Source of the DNA: Candidatus Bathyarchaeota archaeon
GTDB lineage: Archaea; Thermoproteota; Bathyarchaeia; Bathyarchaeales; Bathyarchaeaceae
Assembly: GCA_003662715.1 (NCBI GenBank)
Contig: QMYO01000024.1
Location: forward strand, 1 to 11,691
Length of the DNA stretch: 11,691 nucleotides
Reading direction: 5' to 3'
Below, in pieces: positions 1-6,513 of the stretch. Under the pieces are notes generated by a model. It ran no database searches. It had not been told where the DNA came from and saw nothing but the letters and a program-made list of their open reading frames with translations. Position 1 is the first letter of the stretch, and each line of letters begins with the position of its first letter. The position numbers and the translations under genes are program-made.

Positions 1-106
1 CTATGCGGGGTCTACCCATGACCTTTTCGAACTCCTTCTTTGTTTCATCATATCTAGATGTTGGTTTTTTCGCCTTAGATTCAAGCCATTCCTTAAATTT
101 TGACAC
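1..106 (-). CDS. small or N-terminal fragment of an unidentified protein, third gene of the permease operon (partial)
   Basis: The reading frame opens with GTG at 106 and runs off the left edge after 35 codons with no stop. The product starts MSKFKEWLESKAKKP and is rich in Lys and Glu, without membrane segments or recognisable motifs. Start choice: a strong GGAGGT ribosome site (115-120) lies 8 bases before the GTG, and the same bases encode the last two glycines of the upstream permease. Only 5 bases separate the permease stop from this GTG, so the two are surely cotranscribed. I do not recognise the family; a soluble accessory protein of the transporter is possible but is only a guess from position. 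Confidence 0.6.
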   Translation of the reverse strand, partial: MSKFKEWLESKAKKPTSRYDETKKEFEKVMGRPRI

Positions 107-111
107 GAATC

Positions 112-1386
112 TTAACCTCCTATTCCAAATCTTACAATTATGTAAACAGTTGCGAAAGCAAGCTGGATGAAGGTCGTGATGAAACCAACCTTCGTAAACT
201 CGCTAAAGTTTAAGGTAATTCCTTCTTTTTTCATCGCCCCAAGAGCCATGATAACAACAGAGCCACTGAATGGTGTAGCAGCCCCTCCAAGGTTCGTGCC
301 TAACGCAAGAGCGGACCACATAGGAATTTTGTTAAGTCCAGTAAATCCTTGAACTATCGGAGTGAAGGTTAGAGCAACTGCCATGTTACTAACAATCGTG
401 CTTGCAAGTCCACTCGACCAGAGAACCATCAAAGTCGCAGTGAACGAGCTTCCACCCGCGAATGCAAAGAGTTGCCTTGACAGAGTTTCCAAAAGCCCAG
501 TTCTTTCTAAACCTCCAACTACAAAAAGAAAACCTGTTAGAAAGAAAATTGTTTCCCAATCCATACGCTTAAAAATTTCGGCTGGGTCAATTTCGCTTGC
601 TGCAAGTGCAAGCACAGCGCAGCCTAGCGCAACAGCCTCTGGTCCAATCCCCATCACATCGGAGAGAACAAAGAGAAATATAAGAAGGAACAGTATCAGC
701 GTGGACCTCCAGAATAGTTTCTTGTTTTGGATGCTTTCCCATGGATCGTATACGGGTGGCACTCTTTTTATTCTAAGTCTTGATCTAAAAATATAGTATA
801 AAACTAGAATAGTTAGTGCCCACAAGATGATCTCGGCTATTGCTAGGTAGCCGATAAACTCGTTGAAGCTCAGCCCTGCCTGTACGCCAATTATCATATT
901 GCTCACTGAACCGATTAAAGTGCTGGTTCCGCCTAAGTTTACCATGATGGTTGCTGAAATAAAGAAGGGCACTGGGTCGTAATCTAAGAGTTTGGTTATG
1001 GTTATCGCTGCGGCGGCGATGAGCAGTATGGCGGTGGAGTCGCTTAGAAACATAGATACTGCCGCAGACATGATACATAATGTAACGAAGAGTACACGGG
1101 GATTTCCTTTCGCCAATTTTATGGAGTATAATGCTCCTAATCGAAACAATCCGCCTCTATCTACCACTTCCACAACAATCATGATGCCTATGAGCAAGGT
1201 GATAAGCCTTATGTCAATGAAGCCAATTGCTTCATCATAAGTAAACACAGAGTATTGAAGACCAAACCAAACTGTCAATAGCGCTCCTATAAGTGCTGCG
1301 ACGGACATTGGCACCGTTTCAGTGGCAGACAAAAGAACTACAAGCACGTAAATAAGAATAAAGACCAGTATCGTCTCGGGCGCCAT
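112..1386 (-). CDS. ArsB/NhaD/SLC13-type ion transporter permease
   Basis: A 424-residue, very hydrophobic protein with about 11-12 predicted membrane segments and short charged loops, the usual length for the ion transporter superfamily. The internal two-fold repeat is visible. In the first half SDSTAILLIAA (115-125) precedes NLGGTSTLIGSVSNMI (150-165). In the second half SNMAVALTFTPI precedes NLGGAATPFSGS. These match re-entrant loop signatures of ArsB, NhaD and SLC13/DASS carriers. The family uses Na+ or H+ coupling to move arsenite, sodium or dicarboxylates. The usual GDPPN-like stretch after the first glycine motif is replaced by GSVSN, so the substrate cannot be assigned, and there is no arsR or arsA nearby to support arsenite. 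It starts at ATG 1386, 5 bases after the stop of the upstream membrane gene. A GGG-type ribosome site precedes it. Confidence 0.85.
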   Translation of the reverse strand: MAPETILVFILIYVLVVLLSATETVPMSVAALIGALLTVWFGLQYSVFTYDEAIGFIDIRLITLLIGIMIVVEVVDRGGLFRLGALYSIKLAKGNPRVLFVTLCIMSAAVSMFLSDSTAILLIAAAAITITKLLDYDPVPFFISATIMVNLGGTSTLIGSVSNMIIGVQAGLSFNEFIGYLAIAEIILWALTILVLYYIFRSRLRIKRVPPVYDPWESIQNKKLFWRSTLILFLLIFLFVLSDVMGIGPEAVALGCAVLALAASEIDPAEIFKRMDWETIFFLTGFLFVVGGLERTGLLETLSRQLFAFAGGSSFTATLMVLWSSGLASTIVSNMAVALTFTPIVQGFTGLNKIPMWSALALGTNLGGAATPFSGSVVIMALGAMKKEGITLNFSEFTKVGFITTFIQLAFATVYIIVRFGIGG

Positions 1387-1391
1387 ATCGC

Positions 1392-1940
1392 TTACCCTTT
1401 TTTCTTCCTGTTTCGTTTAGCTAGTTTGACAAGCCGGTCCGCTAACACTTCTGCCTTCTCTTCTACTGTTCTGTAGAGAACGCGTCCGATATCATATATG
1501 AGTAGGATAATTAGACCGAGAGCTACTAAGCTTGCCGCACTTGCAAGCATATTTCCGATTTCAGCTACTGAAGATAAAATTGGAATAAAAGCCGAGGCTA
1601 AAAGGATAGTTAGTATAATATAGATTGCATCTCTACCCACTCTTATCAGAGAACGGTCTTCTTTTGCGCCAAGTCGCCTCAGAAAAATGTCTGTTAAAAC
1701 ATCTGCAAGAGATAAAGCGTCTGCAAGTGCACGTATCACGAAAATAACTGTGACCAACATAAAACACACCCAAAGAAAGAATCTGCCGCTAACATTAATA
1801 CCTGGCACAGTCATGCCTTCAACTAGAGGAGGCACAACCATACTTATGCCCCAAAAAATGGCTGCCATTGTTACACTCATGATTAAACGCGGCAACCTTT
1901 TCATTTCTTCGCGGATTTTTTTCCTACTCATTTGCTTCAC
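1392..1940 (-). CDS. four-helix membrane protein of unknown function, first gene of the permease operon
   Basis: A 182-residue protein with a basic N-terminus (about residues 5-18), membrane segments near 17-37, 53-73, 105-125 and 133-153, and a strongly basic tail ending KRNRKKKG. The polar loop between segments 2 and 3 (about 74-104) is charged. Both tails, being Lys/Arg-rich, probably face the cytoplasm. I do not recognise a family. It sits directly upstream of the permease with a 5-base gap, so it could be an accessory or regulatory membrane subunit; that is inference. The start is GTG at 1940. An ATG three codons later (1931) is equally possible, and neither has a clear Shine-Dalgarno site. 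Confidence 0.75.
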   Translation of the reverse strand: MKQMSRKKIREEMKRLPRLIMSVTMAAIFWGISMVVPPLVEGMTVPGINVSGRFFLWVCFMLVTVIFVIRALADALSLADVLTDIFLRRLGAKEDRSLIRVGRDAIYIILTILLASAFIPILSSVAEIGNMLASAASLVALGLIILLIYDIGRVLYRTVEEKAEVLADRLVKLAKRNRKKKG

Positions 1941-1983
1941 GCATTCTAAAGAAGTGATTCTTTGTCTATTTTGTTAAGAGCCT

Positions 1984-1995
1984 AATTTAAAGAAT
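1984..1995 (-). promoter_or_regulatory. possible TATA/BRE promoter of the permease operon
   Basis: Read on the minus strand, this stretch is TTCTTTAAATTA, an archaeal TATA-like box. It lies about 45-50 bases before the GTG at 1940, which would place transcription start about 20 bases upstream of the gene. Position and composition fit; nothing else supports it. Confidence 0.35.
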
Positions 1996-2130
1996 ACTGC
2001 GTAAGATTACTAGTCTTGCATCTTCATTTCCAATACTTAAGCAAAATATAGTAAAAACGGAATTATGGTCTGAGAGGCGCTTAAAGCCAAAAAGTGTTTG
2101 TCACAGATGACTCGATTGCCAGCAAAAAAA

Positions 2131-2173
2131 CAATTATTTACATTATGATACCTTATTTGCATACAAAGGAGGT
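2131..2173 (+). promoter_or_regulatory. TATA-like box and strong GGAGGT ribosome site upstream of the alcohol dehydrogenase
   Basis: A TATA-like ATTATTTACA stands at about 2132-2141, and GGAGGT lies at 2168-2173. A transcript starting about 25 bases after the box would begin close to the ribosome site. The ribosome site is 41 bases upstream of the first ATG (2215), which is too far for normal use. It is 8 bases before an in-frame ATC (2182). The 2041-2160 stretch between the divergent permease operon and this box contains no gene I can support. Confidence 0.45.
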
Positions 2174-2214
2174 AGCTGGCTATCAGTCTAGAAAATCTAT
2201 CCGAAATAAACGTT

Positions 2215-3387
2215 ATGACCAATACGCAGAAACTGATTTTTGGAAAAGGCTCAATACGAAAACTCGCAGAAGAAGTTAAAGAAATAATTGGAAAAAAAGC
2301 AAGGATATTTCTCGTCACTGACAAAGGAATCGAAAAGGCTGGCTTATTGGACAAGGCTAAGACGTCATTGAACAATGAAGAATTTGAGGTCACAGTCTTT
2401 GACGATATTACAGGCGAACCAACCATTGAAACTATGAGAAAAGCTTCTACCGCGCTTAAAGAGGCAAAAAGCAACATCGTAATCGGAATTGGTGGAGGCA
2501 GCGTTTTAGACACTGCAAAAGCAGCCGCTATCATGGCAACTAACTCAGGAGACATATCTCAATATTTTGAGCCAGCAGAGAAGAAAATCAAGCAAAAGCC
2601 TTTACCTAAGATATTGGTTCCCACAACGGCGGGCACTGGAAGCGAGACAAGCCCTGAAATAGTAGCAATAGATGTGGAGAAGAGCGCCAAGATATTTATT
2701 GCCGACCCTGCCACCATTGCGGATGTAGCGATAGTTGACCCGCTTATGACTGTGACTTGTCCTCCAAAACAGACGGCTGCCAGCGGCATGGATGCTCTAG
2801 CTCATGCGGTAGAATGTTTTTTGGTTTCGAAACCTACGCCGCTTACTGACGCTTATGCTTTGCACGCCGTGAAATTGATAGCTGAGAACTTACGTGAAGC
2901 GTATCATCATGGAGACGACGTTGAGGCGAGATATAACATGTCCATAGCTGCCACTTTGGGAGGAATGTGCATGGTGTTAATTCCCTGCAACATTGGTCAC
3001 TGCGTATCAGAGGCTATTGGAGTTAAATATAACATACCTCATGGAATATCTTGCTCGCTTGTTATACCATATCAAATGGAGTATAACCTTCCAGTTTGCA
3101 TGGAAAGATTAGCAAGTCTTGCTGGTTATTTAGGAGCAAATACTTGCGGCTGTTCAGTTCGTGACGCTGCTAAAAAGGCGGTGGATGCGGTGAAGACGTT
3201 AATAGAAGACATTGAACTCCCTAAAGGTTTAAAGGAAGTTAACATTCCGAAGGCAGATATACCGAAGTTAGCTGAATACCTCGTGAACAAACGCCAATAT
3301 GAATATGAGCTGCCAGTGTGGAATCCGAGAAAACTGACAATGGAAAACGTCACAGAGCTACTTGAAAAAGCTTGGGAAGGCTTCTAA
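2215..3387 (+). CDS. iron-containing (group III) alcohol dehydrogenase
   Basis: A 390-residue protein, the normal length for the Fe-ADH family, which interconverts alcohols and aldehydes or ketones with NAD(P)H in the cytoplasm. The N-terminal dinucleotide domain carries GGGSVLDTAKAAA (93-105) and TTAGTGSETSP (137-147). The C-terminal helical domain carries the four metal ligands Asp193, His197, His262 and His276, with the family spacings of 4 and 14 residues. Cysteines 252, 258 and 263 around the third ligand are unusual for the family. The ATG at 2215 yields MTNTQKLIFGKGS, a typical family N-terminus. However, the only good ribosome site is 41 bases upstream, and 11 more in-frame codons (ISLENLSEINV from ATC 2182) could be translated. 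It is monocistronic. The exact alcohol is not predictable; ethanol, butanol, lactaldehyde and 4-hydroxybutyrate enzymes all exist in this group. Confidence 0.92.
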   Translation: MTNTQKLIFGKGSIRKLAEEVKEIIGKKARIFLVTDKGIEKAGLLDKAKTSLNNEEFEVTVFDDITGEPTIETMRKASTALKEAKSNIVIGIGGGSVLDTAKAAAIMATNSGDISQYFEPAEKKIKQKPLPKILVPTTAGTGSETSPEIVAIDVEKSAKIFIADPATIADVAIVDPLMTVTCPPKQTAASGMDALAHAVECFLVSKPTPLTDAYALHAVKLIAENLREAYHHGDDVEARYNMSIAATLGGMCMVLIPCNIGHCVSEAIGVKYNIPHGISCSLVIPYQMEYNLPVCMERLASLAGYLGANTCGCSVRDAAKKAVDAVKTLIEDIELPKGLKEVNIPKADIPKLAEYLVNKRQYEYELPVWNPRKLTMENVTELLEKAWEGF

Positions 3388-3402
3388 ACTCAATTCTCCA
3401 AC

Positions 3403-3420
3403 TTTACTTTTTATTTCATT
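3403..3420 (+). terminator. T-rich tract, possible archaeal terminator after the alcohol dehydrogenase
   Basis: Fifteen bases after the TAA stop the plus strand reads tttactttttatttcatt, 13 of 18 being T. Archaeal RNA polymerase terminates at such U-rich runs without needing a hairpin, and the next gene (tRNA-Tyr) is on the opposite strand. Confidence 0.4.
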
Positions 3421-3520
3421 ACAGTATCCCAAAATTAGCGCCTTGAAACAAAGTCTTACAAAATGATGAAGCCATATCGAATAGTCGGGCGGGCAGGATT
3501 TGAACCTGCGACACTCCGGT

Positions 3521-3566
3521 TTCTGTACGCTTGATAGGCTGGGTGACACCCACCTCTAGTAGGCGT
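3521..3566 (-). other. tRNA-Tyr intron 2 (46 bases, canonical 37/38 site)
   Basis: The splice helix pairs exon bases CTGT (32-35) with intron ACAG; the 3' bulge is AAA, cut after AA. The 5' bulge is AGA with a CGC/GCG helix beyond it, or a relaxed two-base bulge with ACGC/GCGT. Internally AGGTGGGT pairs with ACCCAGCCT with one bulged G. Removal gives the loop CTGTAGA. Confidence 0.85.
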
Positions 3567-3573
3567 CTACAGC

Positions 3574-3604
3574 GTCTCCGTCAGCTATGTTGTGCTAGCT
3601 GACT
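3574..3604 (-). other. tRNA-Tyr intron 1 (31 bases, between positions 30 and 31)
   Basis: The intron core is a perfect 8-bp hairpin, GTCAGCTA/TAGCTGAC, with an 8-base loop. Flanking it is a full bulge-helix-bulge splice site: 4-bp helix CTTC/GGAG, 5' bulge CGA cut after CG, 3' bulge ACG cut after AC. Removal restores the G31-C39 pair of the anticodon stem, which fixes the boundaries. The position is noncanonical. Confidence 0.88.
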
Positions 3605-3660
3605 CGGAAGCTCTACCAAGCTGAGCTACCGCCCGACCAAAATTTCCAGAATATACCTTT

Positions 3661-3670
3661 AGATATATGT
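3661..3670 (-). promoter_or_regulatory. TATA box of tRNA-Tyr
   Basis: On the minus strand ACATATATCT lies about 30 bases before the first base of the tRNA (3635), the expected distance for an archaeal promoter. A second AT-rich stretch (GGTATATTC, near 3653) is too close to the start. Confidence 0.45.
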
Positions 3671-3771
3671 GTTTCGTTAGCATCTTCAATTATAGTATTT
3701 GTCACCGTCTGCATCCACGCTTGTCCAATAGGTAAGTCAACGTTAGCCTAATAAGTTTTGAACAGCGCCAT

Positions 3772-3826
3772 AAAATTATTATTTAGAAAAACATATGGGT
3801 AAACTTCAACTCGGTGAAGAGAGGAG
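3772..3826 (+). promoter_or_regulatory. probable promoter and ribosome site of the aldehyde dehydrogenase
   Basis: An A/T-rich TATA-like region (aaaattattatttag, 3772-3786) precedes a purine-rich leader. GAGGAG at 3821-3826 is 6 bases before ATG 3833 and decides that start. Confidence 0.45.
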
Positions 3827-3832
3827 TCTGAA

Positions 3833-5284
3833 ATGGTTGATAAGTTGAAAATGTATATCGGTGGAGAATGGGTAGACGCTGAAAGCGGCGAAACCTTCTC
3901 TGTAACAAGTCCCGTGACAGGTGAAACTCTAGCTCAGGTGGCAAAAGGTGGAAGAGAAGATGTAAAGAAAGCTGTAGACATAGCTGTGGAAGCCCAAGAA
4001 AAAGTTCAGAGAATGCCTATAAAAGAAAGAATTCAACTAGCTTACAAAGTAACCGAGGTTGTGCAGCAGAACATAAAGCCTTATGCAAGAGACCTCACCA
4101 TGGAGCATGGTAAAATACTGAAAGAGGCACTCATAGAAGTTGAGGATGTTGCTCCTAACATATTATGGAACGCTGAAGACCTTAAGAGACTTGAAACTCC
4201 AGTGTTAAACGCCTACAGCAGACCCGATGTGATGCATATTGTTGTACGTGACCCCTTAGGGACAATAGGCATAATTACTCCATGGAACTTTCCCATGCTT
4301 ATGCCAGCAGAATTTGTGCTACAAGCTTTTCTAGCTGGAAACTCGGTTGTGTGGAAACCAGCCAGCTACACACCAATCAGCGCTGTTCACTTTATGGAAT
4401 GCGTCGTTAAGGCTGGAATGCCGCCAGGCTTCATTAACATGGTGACAGGACCAGGCGACGCTGTGGGAAGAGCTCTAGTGGAGCATCCGATGGTTGATGG
4501 CATCTGCTTTACAGGTGAAACAACAACTGGTGAGGATATAACTAAAAGGGCGGGTCTTAAGAAGATAATACTGGAGCTCGGGGGCTTAGGACCGCTTATT
4601 ATTATGAACGACGCTAACGTTGAAAAAGCTGTGGAAGACATAATCTTTGGATGTTATACAACTAGTGGTCAATGTTGCTGTGCTAACGAAAGAATTCTCG
4701 TTCAGGAAGACATCCATGACAAGCTCGTTAAGGCTCTGGTACCGAAGGTCAAAAAGATGAAGCTGGGCGACCCCTTTAAAGACACCACGGATATAGGACC
4801 ACTAAACAATGAGCCGGTTGTTCAAAAAGTGGAGAAACACGTTGAAGACGCAGTTAACAGAGGAGCTAAAGTTCTAGCTGGAGGAGCAAGAGCCGAAGGC
4901 TTCCCAACGAAACTTTACTATCCCCCAACAGTGATTGATGATGTTCCAACTGATGCTTTATTCAATAATGTGGAAACGTTTGGTCCAACAGCGCCAATAA
5001 TCACTTTCAAAACGTTGGATGAAGCAATTGAAATAGCCAATGCTCCAAGATACGGTCTCAGCATGGCGATACATACGAAAAACTTCAAAACTGCCTTAGA
5101 AGCTTGCAAAAGACTGCATGCGGGGCAGGTGTGTGTAAACGACTCAGTCTACTATTGGGACTATAACAATCCTTGGGGAGGATTTAGAAAGACAGGTTTT
5201 GGTCGTATTGCTGGCAAATGGAACTTTGAAGCCTTCACAGACGTAAAAACATTGGTCTTCAATATTGGAAGAAGTGAGTTTTAG
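3833..5284 (+). CDS. NAD(P)-dependent aldehyde dehydrogenase
   Basis: A 483-residue member of the ALDH superfamily, full length. It oxidises an aldehyde to a carboxylate through a thioester on the active-site cysteine. The oxyanion Asn152 is in PWNFP, cofactor Lys175 in WKPA, FTGETTTG at 226-233, general base Glu248 in LELGG, nucleophile Cys282 in GQCC, and ETFGP at 381-385. The nucleophile sits in an unusual Cys281-Cys282-Cys283 run, and GLGP replaces the common GKSP/GKNP after the base. The start MVDKLKMYIGGEWVDAESGE is typical for the family, with a good ribosome site. It is transcribed alone and converges with the 5356-8971 operon. The succinate-semialdehyde, lactaldehyde or glyceraldehyde class cannot be distinguished by eye. 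The nearby alcohol dehydrogenase could supply its aldehyde, which is inference from position. Confidence 0.94.
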   Translation: MVDKLKMYIGGEWVDAESGETFSVTSPVTGETLAQVAKGGREDVKKAVDIAVEAQEKVQRMPIKERIQLAYKVTEVVQQNIKPYARDLTMEHGKILKEALIEVEDVAPNILWNAEDLKRLETPVLNAYSRPDVMHIVVRDPLGTIGIITPWNFPMLMPAEFVLQAFLAGNSVVWKPASYTPISAVHFMECVVKAGMPPGFINMVTGPGDAVGRALVEHPMVDGICFTGETTTGEDITKRAGLKKIILELGGLGPLIIMNDANVEKAVEDIIFGCYTTSGQCCCANERILVQEDIHDKLVKALVPKVKKMKLGDPFKDTTDIGPLNNEPVVQKVEKHVEDAVNRGAKVLAGGARAEGFPTKLYYPPTVIDDVPTDALFNNVETFGPTAPIITFKTLDEAIEIANAPRYGLSMAIHTKNFKTALEACKRLHAGQVCVNDSVYYWDYNNPWGGFRKTGFGRIAGKWNFEAFTDVKTLVFNIGRSEF

Positions 5285-5355
5285 TATTCAGAGATGCTTT
5301 CGCCTTAAGAAGGGTAGGCTAGGAAAGATAAGAGTCTACGTCACAGCCCCTCTGC

Positions 5356-6513
5356 CTACGGGCACTTCAATGCCCCACTTATTTTTATGCCTCTCTCCTC
5401 AAGTTCAGCTATGAACGGTTCTGGCTTAACACACACTTCTGAAGGAAGCACGCCTTTAAGCTGGATATCACCGTGCGCAAGCATTTGAGCTATTATTGAA
5501 GCTGGCACTCCAGTTACGAATCCTGATGCGCTTGCATTCCACTCAGGCTTGGCATCATTAATCACGTCGAAAGTGCACTGAGTTTTCTCGCCGTCTTTTT
5601 CACCTATCACATCAACTCTCACTATGTGAACTTCATCGCCCTTCTTAATCTTGGGGCGAGGAAGAGAGCTGAAGTATTTCTCTAAAAACTCTCTGGGAGA
5701 CATTGACACACCTTTTATGTTTATTGTTTTCTTGCTTGTTAGACCGATTTCATCCAGCATTTTGAGCTTTGATACTGCCGCTGGAGATGTTATGATTCTA
5801 AAGGCGACATTTTTTATTCCTTTGTTTATGGTATGCGGAATCGTCGCGAGTTCTGAATGAATTACTTTGTAAGCTTTTACTTCTCCGATTGGTTCTGGAA
5901 ATCTTAGTGTTTCTTCCTCTGAGAAGGGAGGAACTTCTACAATCTTGCCGTTTCTGTATGAGTACGCATTCATTGTAAGTTCATCTAGAAGCGTTGGCAC
6001 AGCATAGGCGATTTTGACACCAGTCATCTTCTTAAACACGGCTGTGCCGGAGTACATGTAAACGCTGTCTACTTTGTCAAGTTTATTCGCTCCATGCATC
6101 GCCAGTATATTTGTTATTCCCGGAGCACAGCCGCAACCCAGAATAGCTGTTGTTCCAGCCTTCTTAGCTTGGTCATCGAGTTCAAGTTGTTTTAGTGTAA
6201 CATGGTAGAGACCGCCGAGGTCAAGGTAATTTACGCCACTTTCTATGGCAGCGCTCATCACGTTGATGTTAAATTGGTAGAAAGTGGAGTTAACAACCAC
6301 ATTGAAGTCTTTTCTTAACAGTTTAGTTAGTTCATTGTGGTCTGTCACGTCAACTTGTTCTGCAGTTATCTTATCGCTGCCTGTTTCATCAGCTAGTTGC
6401 TTTGTCTTCAACGGTCGTTTGTCAGCAACCACTATGTTAGCTTTAGAAGTTGAGGCTAAGTCTCTGGCGATAACTGCTCCAGTGTTGCCGTATCCTAGCA
6501 CTAGCACGTTCAT
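5356..6513 (-). CDS. saccharopine dehydrogenase-like NAD(P)-dependent oxidoreductase
   Basis: A 385-residue protein beginning MNVLVLGYGNTG, an N-terminal Rossmann fold with GxGxxG at residues 7-12. An acidic/basic stretch ADKRP (30-34) follows at the end of the second strand. The segment YLDLGG (96-101) and GCGCAPGITNILAMHGANK (126-144) match the saccharopine dehydrogenase/homospermidine synthase-like fold, whose members make or break a secondary amine between an amino acid and a keto acid or aldehyde. No other lysine pathway genes are present, so lysine metabolism is not implied. Members of this fold in archaeal genomes are often of unknown substrate. Its ATG overlaps the TGA of the Fe-S gene (ATGA), so translation is coupled, and it is the last gene of the FAD oxidase operon. 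The natural idea is an enzyme releasing a keto or hydroxy acid for the upstream oxidase; this is inference. Confidence 0.82.
   Translation of the reverse strand: MNVLVLGYGNTGAVIARDLASTSKANIVVADKRPLKTKQLADETGSDKITAEQVDVTDHNELTKLLRKDFNVVVNSTFYQFNINVMSAAIESGVNYLDLGGLYHVTLKQLELDDQAKKAGTTAILGCGCAPGITNILAMHGANKLDKVDSVYMYSGTAVFKKMTGVKIAYAVPTLLDELTMNAYSYRNGKIVEVPPFSEEETLRFPEPIGEVKAYKVIHSELATIPHTINKGIKNVAFRIITSPAAVSKLKMLDEIGLTSKKTINIKGVSMSPREFLEKYFSSLPRPKIKKGDEVHIVRVDVIGEKDGEKTQCTFDVINDAKPEWNASASGFVTGVPASIIAQMLAHGDIQLKGVLPSEVCVKPEPFIAELEERGIKISGALKCP

Larger units (their letters stand above)
3485..3635 (-). tRNA. tRNA-Tyr (anticodon GTA) with two introns
   Basis: The gene is 151 bases with three exons: 3635-3605, 3573-3567 and 3520-3485. 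The spliced RNA is 74 bases and folds cleanly: acceptor CGGGCGG/CCGCCCG, D stem GCTC/GAGC, anticodon stem TCCGG/CCGGA, loop CTGTAGA, five-base variable loop, T stem GCAGG/CCTGC with loop TTCAAAT. The GTA anticodon (3570-3568), C1-G72 pair and A73 discriminator are the archaeal tyrosine identity set. CCA is not encoded. If the first intron is not removed, the anticodon stem has a mismatch and a false CAG anticodon appears, which could make automatic callers misname or miss it. The middle exon is only 7 bases (G31 to G37). Confidence 0.93.

Noticed and set aside
2037..2555. 172-residue minus-strand open frame
   Set aside because: It is antisense to the alcohol dehydrogenase and its upstream region, with no motif or ribosome site; a shadow frame.
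3569..3605. tRNA with anticodon CAG (Leu) at the minus-strand locus 3485-3635
   Set aside because: It requires an A-C mismatch in the anticodon stem and lacks the long variable arm of tRNA-Leu. Removing the two introns gives a perfect tRNA-Tyr(GTA).
5360..5375. GGGCA/TGCCC hairpin as a terminator between the converging genes
   Set aside because: It lies inside the last codons of the minus-strand gene, is only 5 bp and is not followed by a T run; probably chance.
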